Assembly (NCBI RefSeq): GCF_902706195.1
Contig: NZ_CACSJO010000020.1
Location: forward strand, 1 to 64,000
Reading direction: 5' to 3'
DNA from: Novosphingobium sp. 18050
GTDB lineage: Bacteria > Pseudomonadota > Alphaproteobacteria > Sphingomonadales > Sphingomonadaceae
DNA: 64,000 nt
In this document: positions 51,215 through 60,050 of the stretch, piece after piece
Layout: the number at the start of each line of letters is the position of its first letter
Position numbering within the stretch: position 1 is the first letter of the stretch
Notes under the pieces: model-generated
Databases searched by the model: none
What the model was told of the DNA's origin: nothing
What the model saw: the letters and a program-made list of their open reading frames with translations, nothing else
Translations under genes and position numbers: made by a program

Positions 51215-52624
51215 TCAGATTGCGGCCTCCTGCCCTGCCCTTTCCAGCGCTGCTGCGTCGAGGCGGTAGAACCAGATCAGCCCCGCCGCGGTCAGATTCG
51301 CCAGGATCGGCACACCGACCAACAGCACGTAAAGCGACAGCACAGCGCTCTCGGGCTGGTCGACGATCGCGCCGCCGGTGGTCGGGATATAGGCGCTGAA
51401 GGCCAGGAACCCGCCGATCAGTGCGGGCGCGACTGCAAAAGCGATCTTCTCGACAATTGCGTATACGCTGGCGAACATGCCCTCGCGGCGCAGCCCCGTG
51501 CGGTAGAAGTCGAACTGCATGGTGTCCGGGAGCATCGCCGTCCCAGCCAGTAGAATGCCCGCGCTGAAGACGCCGCGCATAAAGCCACGCGTCGCAAGCG
51601 TCCATGCCGTTTCCTCGACACCGGGCAGCAGCCAGGCGAGGTAGATCAGGCACTGCGCTAACAGACCGATGATATAGATCGGGCGCTTGCCCCAGCGGTT
51701 GATCGCCTTGACCCAGAGCGCCAGCGTACCGGCCAGCGCGATGTTCTCCGCCACGCTGAACCACACCTGCCCGACATAGCCCACCCGCGCGACGTTGAGC
51801 AGGAACAGGAGCTGCGTGCTGGCCGTCGCGGCCTGCCCGAACAGCAGGAACAGCTTGGCGCTCATCAGCAGGACGAACGGCCGGTTCGAAAGGACCATGC
51901 GCGCGTGCGCGAGCGGGCGGATCCGTGTTCCCGTCTCGACCCGCTCCTGCCGCCGCGCCTTGGCGGTGAACACGACCGTGAGCTGCGTGCTGCAGACGAT
52001 GACGACCGCAAGGGTCAACCCCATCACCGCATATCCCCGCTCCCCGCGCCCGAACAGCGCGATCAACTGGGCGCCCCCGGCCACCGAGACGAGCTGCCCC
52101 ACCGCGATAAAGAAGCTGCGCCACGAGATCAGTCCGGTGCGCGAAGACGCATCGTCAGTCATCTCGGCGGGCATGGCGATATAGGGGATGTTGAATAGCG
52201 AATAGCCGGTCGAATAGATCACCAGCAAAACCGCGAGACTAACGATCAGGCCGGTCCCCGTCGGCAGCAGCCACGGATTGAAGATCAGCGCGAAAGCGCC
52301 CGCGCCCATCAGGCTGCCCACGAACATGTAGGGACGGCGCCGCCCCCAGCGCGACTTTGTCCGATCGCTGGCGGCGCCGATGAGAATGTCCGCCACGATG
52401 TCGTAGAGCTTGGACCCGGTCAGAAGCATCCCGGCGATCGCGGGAGACAGCCCCAGTACCGTCGCCAGCATCGCCGGAAAGTACATCGAGATCGGGTTGA
52501 GCATGCACGAAACCCCCACCGTCCCGATCCCGAAGGCGAGCGAAAGCGAAAGCGGCAGTTCCGATTTGCGAGCGGGAGTGCGGACGGGCGCATGAGCGGG
52601 CGACGAGGGGTTCTTGGCAGCCAT
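51215..52624 (-). CDS. GPH-type (MelB-like, MFS_2) cation symporter 2
   Basis: This 469-residue membrane protein has about 12 helices and the GPH features GSKLYDIVADILIGAASDRTK, RWGRRRPYMF, NIPYIAMPAEMTDD and LPDTMQFDFYRTGLRREGM. The last motif closely parallels that of the transporter at 15202, so the two are paralogs serving different receptors. It imports its substrate with a cation. It is the first gene of the operon with TonB receptor 4 and the cupin. A 159-base region separates it from the divergent operon at 52784. Confidence 0.88.
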   Translation of the reverse strand: MAAKNPSSPAHAPVRTPARKSELPLSLSLAFGIGTVGVSCMLNPISMYFPAMLATVLGLSPAIAGMLLTGSKLYDIVADILIGAASDRTKSRWGRRRPYMFVGSLMGAGAFALIFNPWLLPTGTGLIVSLAVLLVIYSTGYSLFNIPYIAMPAEMTDDASSRTGLISWRSFFIAVGQLVSVAGGAQLIALFGRGERGYAVMGLTLAVVIVCSTQLTVVFTAKARRQERVETGTRIRPLAHARMVLSNRPFVLLMSAKLFLLFGQAATASTQLLFLLNVARVGYVGQVWFSVAENIALAGTLALWVKAINRWGKRPIYIIGLLAQCLIYLAWLLPGVEETAWTLATRGFMRGVFSAGILLAGTAMLPDTMQFDFYRTGLRREGMFASVYAIVEKIAFAVAPALIGGFLAFSAYIPTTGGAIVDQPESAVLSLYVLLVGVPILANLTAAGLIWFYRLDAAALERAGQEAAI

Positions 52625-52783
52625 GCCGCATGAAGTGCTGCAATCGGTTCCGGCGCCAGCCCTCCCGGCAGTACTTATCGACTGTCGGTCAGTCGCGATC
52701 CGATCCGTGACCTTGAACGACCGAGCCTGCTACCTCGCTTTTGACACGGCAACCGAGCGCCGCAGGAGGCATTCAGCAAATCC

Positions 52784-53602
52784 ATGGTGCAGATCATCCG
52801 CAGCTACGCGAAAGGGCGCTGGGGACAAGTGCATCTGCGCAGTTGCGGAGAGGCGCGAAGCGACGGCCCGCCGCCGCTCCTTTGCATCCATTCCACGCCG
52901 AGCAGCGGCGCGATGTGGGACGCGCTCCTGCCGCGCCTCGGCCGCGACCGATTGGTGATCGCACCCGATACGCCCGGCTACGGCATGAGCGATCCGCCGC
53001 CCGCCCCGGTGACGATCCGCGACTATGCCGAGGCGCTAGCCTCGCTTTGCGACGATCTCGGCCTTGAGCGGTTCGACATCGCCGGGTTCCACACCGGCTC
53101 TATCATCGCCACCGAACTGGCCAACCTGCATCCCACGCGCGTCCGCCGCGTCGTCGCCTTCGGACTTGCCGCCTACGACGCTGATGCCCGTGCCCAGCGC
53201 CTGGCGCGAATACGCGAGTTCTTTCCCGAGCCCGCCGCAAACCTCGTCCACATCGAGAAGCTCTGGGCCAGATTGACGGAACTCGCCGACCCGCGCCTCC
53301 AGCCCGAGGAAAGGCACATCGCGATGGCCGACAGCCTGCGGACCGGCGCCCGCCTGCCGTGGGGCTTCATGGCGGTCTACGACCACGACTTCATCGCCGC
53401 AATGCGCCGGGTCGCACAACCCGTGCTGGTGATGAACCCCGAGGACGACCTGTGGGCGCAGACCCATGCGCACTGGCGCGCTTACCCCGATGCGCGGCTT
53501 GTGGAACTACCGGGCGTAAAGCACGGCGTGCTCAAACTGGAGACCGACCGAGTCGAAGCTGAAATGCGCGCCTTCCTGAGTACGGAGCCGACATGCTGCT
53601 AA
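52784..53602 (+). CDS. Alpha/beta-hydrolase-fold protein with GxHxG elbow, copy C
   Basis: This 272-residue protein has LLCIHSTPSSGAMW, APDTPGYGMSDPPP, and the elbow DIAGFHTGSIIA, with H103 in place of the nucleophile Ser. An acidic residue (NPEDDLW) and a late His (GVKHGVLKLE) are retained, so only the nucleophile is exchanged. The gene overlaps the start of the M24 gene by ten bases. AGGAGG lies somewhat far (about 16 bases) from the ATG, so the true start may be slightly earlier. See the copies at 40973, 43496 and 56185. Confidence 0.8.
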   Translation: MVQIIRSYAKGRWGQVHLRSCGEARSDGPPPLLCIHSTPSSGAMWDALLPRLGRDRLVIAPDTPGYGMSDPPPAPVTIRDYAEALASLCDDLGLERFDIAGFHTGSIIATELANLHPTRVRRVVAFGLAAYDADARAQRLARIREFFPEPAANLVHIEKLWARLTELADPRLQPEERHIAMADSLRTGARLPWGFMAVYDHDFIAAMRRVAQPVLVMNPEDDLWAQTHAHWRAYPDARLVELPGVKHGVLKLETDRVEAEMRAFLSTEPTCC

Positions 53603-54765
53603 ACCGCGACCGCGCCGACATGATCATGGATCGCGACGGACTGGCGGCGATCGTCGCCTCGACCCCGATCAACACCTACTACCTCAGTTCCTGGGCGACC
53701 GACGCCAGCTGGGGCTTTGGCGACCTGGCGCTCTGCGTGCTGCCGCGCGACCGTGCACTGCCCCCGGCAGTCATCACCGTGGAGGTCGACGCCGGCCAGC
53801 CACAGCAGCGGGACGGCACCTGGATGGAAATCGTGCGCGGCTACGCCCGCCGCCCCGGAATCGGCCCCGGCGGCACCCAGGCCGGTGCAGATACCAGTGG
53901 CCTGCCCTCCGACCACGCTACCGCCATCGCCGCATGGTTTGCAGAACTGGGGCTTGGCAACGCCGCCATCGGGTTCGAGGACCGCGGCCTGGGCGCCGAT
54001 GTAGCCGTGCAGATGCCGGGGCTCAGGATCACCGATGCAAAGGATCTCCTGCGCGAGATTCGCATGGTCAAGACGCCGCAGGAACTCGCCTTCATGCGAG
54101 CGGCGGCACGCAAGACCGACGCCGCCATCGCCCTTTGCGCCGAAGCCATCGCCGCCGGAGCCACCTGCGCCGAGGCCGAGCGGGTGTTCTGGGCGGGGGT
54201 TCCGATGACGGGCGCGCGGCCGATGTTCCTGCTCATCACACCCTACCGGCCCGGCCAGGGCCGCCTGCCCAAGACCGCGCAGCTTCTGCCCGGCGACACC
54301 GTCACTTTCGACGCCACCGCCGAATACGCTCACTACACCAGCGACATCGGCCGTACCCTGGTGATCGGCGAGCCGAGCGCGGAGCAGCTGCGCTGCTACA
54401 ACGCGACGCGAAAGGGCTGGCTCGCCTCGCTCGGCGCATTCCGCGCCGGCGCGCACTCCACCGAAGTCGAGGCCAGCGTCACTGCCGCGATCCAAGCGGC
54501 GGGCAATCCCGCGTACAAGGCATCGAACATCCATTCGGTCGGCCTCGAACACACCGACCACCCCCATCCCGGCAATGCCATGGCACCGTTCACGCTTGAA
54601 ACCGGCATGGTGCTGAGCTGCGACTTGCCCTGGATCGGCCCTGAAGTGGGCAAGTTCCACTTCGAGGACCTCATCCTCCTCGGCAAGGACGGCGTCGAGA
54701 TACTCAACCGGGCCGACAACCGGCTCATCGCCTGCATCGACGGCCGCACCGAGCACGTCGGATGA
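53593..54765 (+). CDS. M24-family (creatinase/Xaa-Pro peptidase-like) protein 1
   Basis: This 390-residue protein has a creatinase-type N-terminal domain and a pita-bread M24 domain. Metal-ligand candidates are the two Asp in VTFDATAEYAHYTSDIG (about 239 and 250), the His in HSVGLEHTDHP and the Glu in FHFEDLILL. The fourth position, usually Glu, appears to be Asp (VLSCDLPWI). This replacement is shared with the paralog at 58013. The family includes prolidase, aminopeptidase P, creatinase and ectoine-derivative hydrolases. Cleavage of an amide or guanidino-type C-N bond is expected. It overlaps the GxHxG gene, which suggests a paired function. Confidence 0.85.
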   Translation: MLLNRDRADMIMDRDGLAAIVASTPINTYYLSSWATDASWGFGDLALCVLPRDRALPPAVITVEVDAGQPQQRDGTWMEIVRGYARRPGIGPGGTQAGADTSGLPSDHATAIAAWFAELGLGNAAIGFEDRGLGADVAVQMPGLRITDAKDLLREIRMVKTPQELAFMRAAARKTDAAIALCAEAIAAGATCAEAERVFWAGVPMTGARPMFLLITPYRPGQGRLPKTAQLLPGDTVTFDATAEYAHYTSDIGRTLVIGEPSAEQLRCYNATRKGWLASLGAFRAGAHSTEVEASVTAAIQAAGNPAYKASNIHSVGLEHTDHPHPGNAMAPFTLETGMVLSCDLPWIGPEVGKFHFEDLILLGKDGVEILNRADNRLIACIDGRTEHVG

Positions 54766-54784
54766 CCGCAGGAAGGAAATAGGC

Positions 54785-56188
54785 ATGCCCGTGACAAGCG
54801 CTCCCCGCCGCCAGATGATCTTCGCGACCTTCATCCACAACGCCGGCGCCCATCCCGGCGGGTGGCGCTTCGGCGACGGCGCCGCCGAAGACCTGCACGA
54901 CTTCACCGTCTATGCCCGCCTTGCCAAAACAGCGGAACGCGGCAAGTTCCACTGCTACTTCTCCGGCGACGCGCAGGGCTATCACCACATTTCGGGGAGC
55001 GGTGCGTTCTCGGCCACCGACAACGCAGGCAAGCTGGAACCGACGACGCTGCTCGCTGCATTGTCGCAGGTGACCAGCTCGATCGGCCTGGTCTCCACTG
55101 CCTCGACTACCTACAACGAGCCTTACGCGATCGCCCGCCGCTTCGCCTCCCTCGACCACCTGACCGCTGGCCGCGCGGGCTGGAACGTGGTGACCTCCGC
55201 CACCGAGAACGAAGCGCGCAACTTCGGACGCGACCTCAACATGGACCACGACCAGCGCTATGAGCGCGCCGAGGAGTTTGTCGATGTCGTGCGCGGGCTA
55301 TGGGATAGCTGGGAGGACGGCTCGATGGTCCGCGACAAGGCGGCAGGCCGCTACTTCGAACCGGCAAAAGTTCACGCGCTCAACCACAAGGGGCGCCATT
55401 TCAACGTCAGCGGCCCGCTCAACGTCGGCCGGCCGCCGCAGGGTCATCCGGTGATTGTGCAGGCCGGCGGGTCAGAGCCCGGTCGCGGGCTGGCAGCGCG
55501 TACGGCAGACCTCGTGTTCACCGCGCAGCCATCGATGGAGAAGGCGCAGGTCTTCTACGCTGACATGAAATCCCGCGCGCGCGGCTTCGGGCGCAACCCC
55601 GACCATGTGAAGATCATCCCCTCGATGCAGATACTGGTGCGCGCCACCGAGGAGGAAGCCCGGCGCGATACGCAGGCGCTGCTTGACCTCATCCCGCTCG
55701 AACTCGCAGTCGGCAAGCTGGAGATGCTGCTCGGCGACATCGACCTTTCCGGCGCGCCCCTCGACGGTCCGCTTCCCGACATCGGCCTCACCAACGCCGG
55801 CCAATGGGTGCAGCAGCAGATCATCGCCATGGCCCACGACGAGAACCTCACCGTCGAGCAGCTCGCCCGCCGCGTGTCGGTCTCGCGCGCCAGCTTCACG
55901 ATGGCGGGCACGCCCGAGCAGGTCGCCGACATGTTCCAGGAGTGGTTCGAGGCAGAAGCCGGCGACGGATTTTCGATCTCACCCAACTACCTCGACGGCA
56001 ACCTCGACGACATCGTCGACCTTGTGGTCCCGATCCTCCAGGCACGCGGCCTGTTCCGCACCGAGTACGAGGAAGGCACCCTGCGCGACAACCTCGGCCT
56101 GCCGCGCCCGGAAAACATGTTCGTCGCCGACCCCACGCTCGGCGGCGAACCTGACATCTGGAAGCCGCTCCACGTGGCTGCGCAATGA
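54785..56188 (+). CDS. NtaA/SnaA/DszA-type flavin-dependent monooxygenase (LLM class)
   Basis: This 467-residue protein is a luciferase-like TIM-barrel monooxygenase of the NtaA/SnaA/DszA/SoxA group. It has GWRFGDGAAEDLHDFTVYARLAKTAERGKF-type spacing near the N-terminus, ASTTYNEPYAIARRFASLDH, GRAGWNVVTS and the FMN-binding PVIVQAGGSEPGRGLAA. It needs reduced FMN from a separate reductase, none of which is encoded in this window. These enzymes cleave C-N or C-S bonds or perform Baeyer-Villiger steps on N- and S-compounds. AGGAAGG precedes the ATG, and its stop overlaps the next GxHxG gene as ATGA. Confidence 0.9.
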   Translation: MPVTSAPRRQMIFATFIHNAGAHPGGWRFGDGAAEDLHDFTVYARLAKTAERGKFHCYFSGDAQGYHHISGSGAFSATDNAGKLEPTTLLAALSQVTSSIGLVSTASTTYNEPYAIARRFASLDHLTAGRAGWNVVTSATENEARNFGRDLNMDHDQRYERAEEFVDVVRGLWDSWEDGSMVRDKAAGRYFEPAKVHALNHKGRHFNVSGPLNVGRPPQGHPVIVQAGGSEPGRGLAARTADLVFTAQPSMEKAQVFYADMKSRARGFGRNPDHVKIIPSMQILVRATEEEARRDTQALLDLIPLELAVGKLEMLLGDIDLSGAPLDGPLPDIGLTNAGQWVQQQIIAMAHDENLTVEQLARRVSVSRASFTMAGTPEQVADMFQEWFEAEAGDGFSISPNYLDGNLDDIVDLVVPILQARGLFRTEYEEGTLRDNLGLPRPENMFVADPTLGGEPDIWKPLHVAAQ

Positions 56189-57015
56189 GCGCGCCCCTCA
56201 TGCAACGCGCCTATTGTGACGGGCCATACGGCCAGATTCATTACCGGGTCGCGCGGCCGGCAGGCCCCGCCGCCCTGCCCCCGCTGCTGTGCCTGCACCA
56301 GACGCCCAAGTCCGGCTTCGACTACGAGCCGGTCATGCCGCTGCTGGCTGCGCAGGGCCGTGTCGTGCTGGCCCCGGACACCCCCGGCTACGGCGGCAGC
56401 GACGCCCCGCCCGCACCGATCGGAATTCGCGATTTCGGCCAGGTCATGGCCGGCTTCCTCGAAACGATGCGCGCTGACGGCGTGATCGGCGAAGGTCCGG
56501 TCGACGTCATGGGCTATCACACAGGCTCGGTCACCGCGACCGAGCTTGCGGTCTCCCGGCCGCGTCTGATCCGCCGCCTCGTGCTGGTCAGCCTCGCCGC
56601 CTACGAGGCGGAGGAACGCATCCGCCGCCTCGCTTCGATCGACCGCTTCCCGGTGCCGCGCCCCGACGCGGGCCACGTCGCAGACCTGTGGAAGCTCATG
56701 GAATCGATGCATGACACCCGCGTCGATCTCGACTGGAAGCATGCGTCACTGGCGGAACACCTCCGGCCCGGCAAGCGGCTGCCCTGGGGCTTCCGCGCCG
56801 TGTACGAATACGACTTCATCGGCGCGCTGGAGAACCTGCGCCAGCCGACGCTGCTGCTGTGCCCGCAGGACGACCTGTGGGACGTGACGCACCGCGAGGC
56901 GCATCGTATCCCCGACGCCCGCCTTGTTGAACTGCACGGCGCTGCTCACGGCTTCCTGAAAGTCGATGCGGAGGCCATCGCCGCCCGCATCGACAGCTTC
57001 CTGAAAGAGCGCTGA
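56185..57015 (+). CDS. Alpha/beta-hydrolase-fold protein with GxHxG elbow, copy D
   Basis: This 276-residue protein has LLCLHQTPKSGFDYE, APDTPGYGGSDAPP, and the elbow DVMGYHTGSVTA, with H112 in place of the nucleophile Ser. Acid (CPQDDLWDV) and late His (GAAHGFLKVD) are present, as in copy C. Copies C and D are the closest pair, and each sits next to an M24 gene or an NtaA-type oxygenase gene. The protein has no signal peptide. It is coupled to the monooxygenase by ATGA overlap. Confidence 0.8.
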   Translation: MSAPLMQRAYCDGPYGQIHYRVARPAGPAALPPLLCLHQTPKSGFDYEPVMPLLAAQGRVVLAPDTPGYGGSDAPPAPIGIRDFGQVMAGFLETMRADGVIGEGPVDVMGYHTGSVTATELAVSRPRLIRRLVLVSLAAYEAEERIRRLASIDRFPVPRPDAGHVADLWKLMESMHDTRVDLDWKHASLAEHLRPGKRLPWGFRAVYEYDFIGALENLRQPTLLLCPQDDLWDVTHREAHRIPDARLVELHGAAHGFLKVDAEAIAARIDSFLKER

Positions 57016-57024
57016 AACCCTGCC

Positions 57025-57999
57025 ATGCCATCCCCCTTTCGCTTCTTTCTCGTTCCGGCGTTCGCCGTGCTTGGCCTCGCCTGCGCGGTGACGGGCGCCA
57101 TGCAACCTGCCCTTGCCGATACGTATTCAGCGCCGTTCCAATTGACGACGATCGTCTCAACCGATCCCGTTACCATTCAGGGACCGCCCGGCGCCATCGT
57201 CATGCGCATCACCGCACCGGCAGGCGGCAAGGACCTCCCGGTGCTAGTCTTCGCCCACGGCGCCGCTCTCGGTCGATCCGATTACCGTCCGCTCGTCGAG
57301 GGCATTTCACGAGCTGGCTACATCGTCGTCCAGCCGGATTTCCCCGACGCCTCAACTGACGGCATCGCTCCCGCAGGATGGCCTGCCGACACCTGGCGCA
57401 TACGCTACGATACTCTCGCCTGGATCGGCACCCACCTGCCCGGCATCCTGAAGCAAGTTCCCGGCCTTCCAGGCCGAGCTGACCTTACCCGCACCGCCGT
57501 CGCCGGCCACAGCTTCGGCGGCCATTCGGCGGCGCTGGCGATGGGCGCACGCGTCGAGGGCATGCCGGCTGAACCAGCTTTGCCCTACCGCGCAGCGGTG
57601 CTGCTCTCGGCGCCTGGCAACTGGGAAGGCCTGACGCCGACCTGGCAAGCGCGTGCGACCTACCTCAAAGTCGATTGGTCGGCGATGCGCGGCCCCGTTC
57701 TTATGGTGAACGGTACCGCCGATACCGGCCCGATGAGCAATCTGGGCGCGGCCTGGCACGATGATGGCTTCAGGCTCTCGGGCAAGGGCAGGAACACCTG
57801 TCTCATGCATATCGAAGGCGCCGGGCATTATCTCGGTGGTATCGATTCCGCGCTGCGCCCACCGGCCGGCGACACCACTGCCGATCGCCGCGCGACGGTA
57901 TTGAGCGCAACCGTAGCCTTCCTCGACCACGCACTGGATCGCCAGACCGCGGCCGGGCGAGCGTGGCCGGAGCTACGCAACGGCCTCACCTGCAAGTAA
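57025..57999 (+). CDS. Secreted dienelactone-hydrolase/PAF-acetylhydrolase-like alpha/beta hydrolase
   Basis: This 324-residue protein has a signal peptide (cleavage near PALADTY) and an alpha/beta-hydrolase fold with VLVFAHGAALGRSDYRPL and the canonical nucleophile elbow GHSFGG (S163). A late His lies in IEGAGHYLGG and Asp in NGTADTGPM. It probably hydrolyses an ester or lactone in the periplasm. It begins nine bases after copy D of the GxHxG proteins and is followed after 13 bases by a second M24 gene. Chlorophyllase-type or acetylhydrolase-type activity cannot be distinguished here. Confidence 0.83.
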   Translation: MPSPFRFFLVPAFAVLGLACAVTGAMQPALADTYSAPFQLTTIVSTDPVTIQGPPGAIVMRITAPAGGKDLPVLVFAHGAALGRSDYRPLVEGISRAGYIVVQPDFPDASTDGIAPAGWPADTWRIRYDTLAWIGTHLPGILKQVPGLPGRADLTRTAVAGHSFGGHSAALAMGARVEGMPAEPALPYRAAVLLSAPGNWEGLTPTWQARATYLKVDWSAMRGPVLMVNGTADTGPMSNLGAAWHDDGFRLSGKGRNTCLMHIEGAGHYLGGIDSALRPPAGDTTADRRATVLSATVAFLDHALDRQTAAGRAWPELRNGLTCK

Positions 58000-58012
58000 G
58001 AAGGGCGCAAGC

Positions 58013-59290
58013 ATGCTACTGAATCGGGAACGCGCCAACCTCGTGATGGACCGACACGGCCTTGACGGCCTGGTCGCCGCCTTTCCCGAGAACGTGTACT
58101 ACCTGTCCGACTATTGGGGACCGATGTTCCTCATGTCGCGCAACTACACGCTCTATGCGTTTCTTCCGCGCGACGAGAGCGCACCGGCGGCGCTGATCAT
58201 ACCCGGCACCGGGGTCTATCACCTCGAACATTGCCCTACGTGGATGCCGAATGTTGCGACGTTCGTAACCCGCGTTGCGCCTCGTACCCCGCGCGATTTT
58301 GAATTCTCGACCGAGGAACTCGATCTCGACCGGATGGTGACGGCAGTCGATACGAACACCCCACTCACCCCCTATCCCACGCGCCCCGGCGCCGAAATGG
58401 CCCCACGCGACCTGCAATTACTGGAGCGTTACGCGGAGCATCAGGGCAGGTCGGAGGCCACCGCCACCCGCGCGCTCGCCCGCGCCATCGATGACGCGGG
58501 CCTTACTCACGGCAGGCTCGGCTTCGACGATCCGCGCGTACTGGGCTGGCTGCACGACATCGGCCAGACCGCTCTTACCGGAATCGACGCGCTCAACATT
58601 TTCAAGGAAATCCGCATGGTGAAAAGCCCTGCGGAAATCGACCTCCTTCGCATCGCCGGGCAGAGGGGCGAGGAGGTGCTCGACGGTGTGATCGAGCGTA
58701 TGGAAGTTGGCATGCCGCTCGCCGCGATCGGCGACATCCATGCCCGGCTTGCGGCCGAACGCGAATGCCGGTCGGAATGGATCATCGCCAATATCCGCGG
58801 GCTGGCGACGGGCGCGGTCGAGGCTGGCGAACTGATCAAACTCGACAGCGTTGTCAGCTACAAGCAGTATAGAGGGGATGTCGGCCGCTCTGTATTCTTC
58901 GGCGAGCCGGATGCCGAGATGCTCCGCCGCTCCGAAGCCGTCAGCCGCGCGCTGGAGATCGCTTATGCCGAGATCCGCCCCGGGCGCAGTTTCAAGGAGA
59001 TCGTCGATCTCACTCTCGCTGCCGTTCACCGTGAGGGCTTTCCTGGATTCGTCATCGCCGGGCCGCACAGCGTCGGCCTGGAACACACAGACCATCCGGT
59101 CTCCGTCGGTGCCGAAATGCCCGGCCATCACCCACTGGTATTCGAAGAGAATATGGTCTTCACTCTCGACATGCCCTATCACGAATTCGGATGGGGAACG
59201 ACCCATGTCGAGGACATGATGATAGTTCGCAATCATGGATGCGAAGCCATTACTTCGCTCAATACAAATTTACGCATCAAGCCGATTTAA
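58013..59290 (+). CDS. M24-family (creatinase/Xaa-Pro peptidase-like) protein 2
   Basis: This 425-residue M24 protein is a paralog of the one at 53593; both begin MLLNR(D/E)RA. The metal-ligand candidates are D in IKLDSVVSYKQYRGDVGRS (two Asp), H in GPHSVGLEHTDHP and E in THVEDMMIV. The Glu expected in the fourth position is Asp in FTLDMPYHE, as in the paralog. AAGGG precedes the ATG. It is the last gene of the six-gene operon, and its downstream flank is directly interrupted by the IS3-type remnant, three bases after the stop. Confidence 0.85.
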   Translation: MLLNRERANLVMDRHGLDGLVAAFPENVYYLSDYWGPMFLMSRNYTLYAFLPRDESAPAALIIPGTGVYHLEHCPTWMPNVATFVTRVAPRTPRDFEFSTEELDLDRMVTAVDTNTPLTPYPTRPGAEMAPRDLQLLERYAEHQGRSEATATRALARAIDDAGLTHGRLGFDDPRVLGWLHDIGQTALTGIDALNIFKEIRMVKSPAEIDLLRIAGQRGEEVLDGVIERMEVGMPLAAIGDIHARLAAERECRSEWIIANIRGLATGAVEAGELIKLDSVVSYKQYRGDVGRSVFFGEPDAEMLRRSEAVSRALEIAYAEIRPGRSFKEIVDLTLAAVHREGFPGFVIAGPHSVGLEHTDHPVSVGAEMPGHHPLVFEENMVFTLDMPYHEFGWGTTHVEDMMIVRNHGCEAITSLNTNLRIKPI

Positions 59291-59326
59291 TTTGACCGGC
59301 CCCCACTGAATGGTCCGTACTGATTG

Positions 59327-60050
59327 TTAGTGCATTGTTGCCTCCGTTGCCATTGCCACCTGAAAGTGGAGCGAAGCGGGACTGGAAGGCGGCATGGCGG
59401 AGAAGCTGTTTCCGGAGCCGGCAGTCGGTAGCCAAGTACTGAGGGGACGGACCGTGTTGTAGTGCTTCCGCCAGGCCTCGATCAGCACCTGTGCCGCAGC
59501 AAGGCTGTAAAAGATTTCGCCGTTAAGTCGTTCGTCGCGAAGGGACCCGTTGAAGCTTTGGTTGTAGCCATTCTCCCAGGGTGATGCCGGGGTGATGTAG
59601 AGCGTCGTCACACCGACCTGCGCCAGCCATTTCTGGACGGTCGTCGCGATAAATCCGCTGCCGTTACCGGATCTGATATTGGCAGGCGGGCCGCGCGCGA
59701 TAAACAGGTTCGCCAGACCGCCAACACGGCTTCGTATTTGATCCACCTCGCCACGATCAAAGCGAGGCATTCGCGGCTGGCCTCAACGATGATAGTCAGG
59801 ATGCGGAACTTACGGCCATCATGGGTGCGGCCCTCAACCAAGTCGTATGCCCAGACATGTCCTGAATACTCCGGCCGCAGCCGGATACACGAGCCATCAT
59901 TCAGTCATAACCGGCCCCGCCTGGGCTGCTTTTGCGGCACCTTCAGGCCCTCGCGCCGCCAGATACGCTCGACCCGCTTGCGGTTAACCGTCCATCCCGC
60001 ATCGCGCAGCAGCGCCGTCGCCGCGCGGGGCTCAGAAGTTTCTCCGGGCA
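59327..60050 (-). pseudogene. IS3-family transposase OrfB, broken
   Basis: Fragments in at least two frames add up to an integrase-type (rve) OrfB. Near 59985 there is WTVNRKRVERIWRREGL, near 59850 LVEGRTHDGRKFRILTI and ASRECLALIVAR, and near 59560 YITPASPWENGYNQSFNG, RDERLNGEIFYSL and WRKHYNTVRP. A stop interrupts the frame near 59905. The second catalytic Asp region reads RSGNGSGF instead of RSDNGPEF. The final RPLSTWLP is also degenerate. The gene is dead. Confidence 0.85.

Noticed and set aside
48663..51269. A long open plus-strand frame opposite TonB receptor 4 (868 codons).
   Set aside because: Its sequence is Arg/Asp/Val-rich shadow coding with no family features; the receptor on the other strand is complete.
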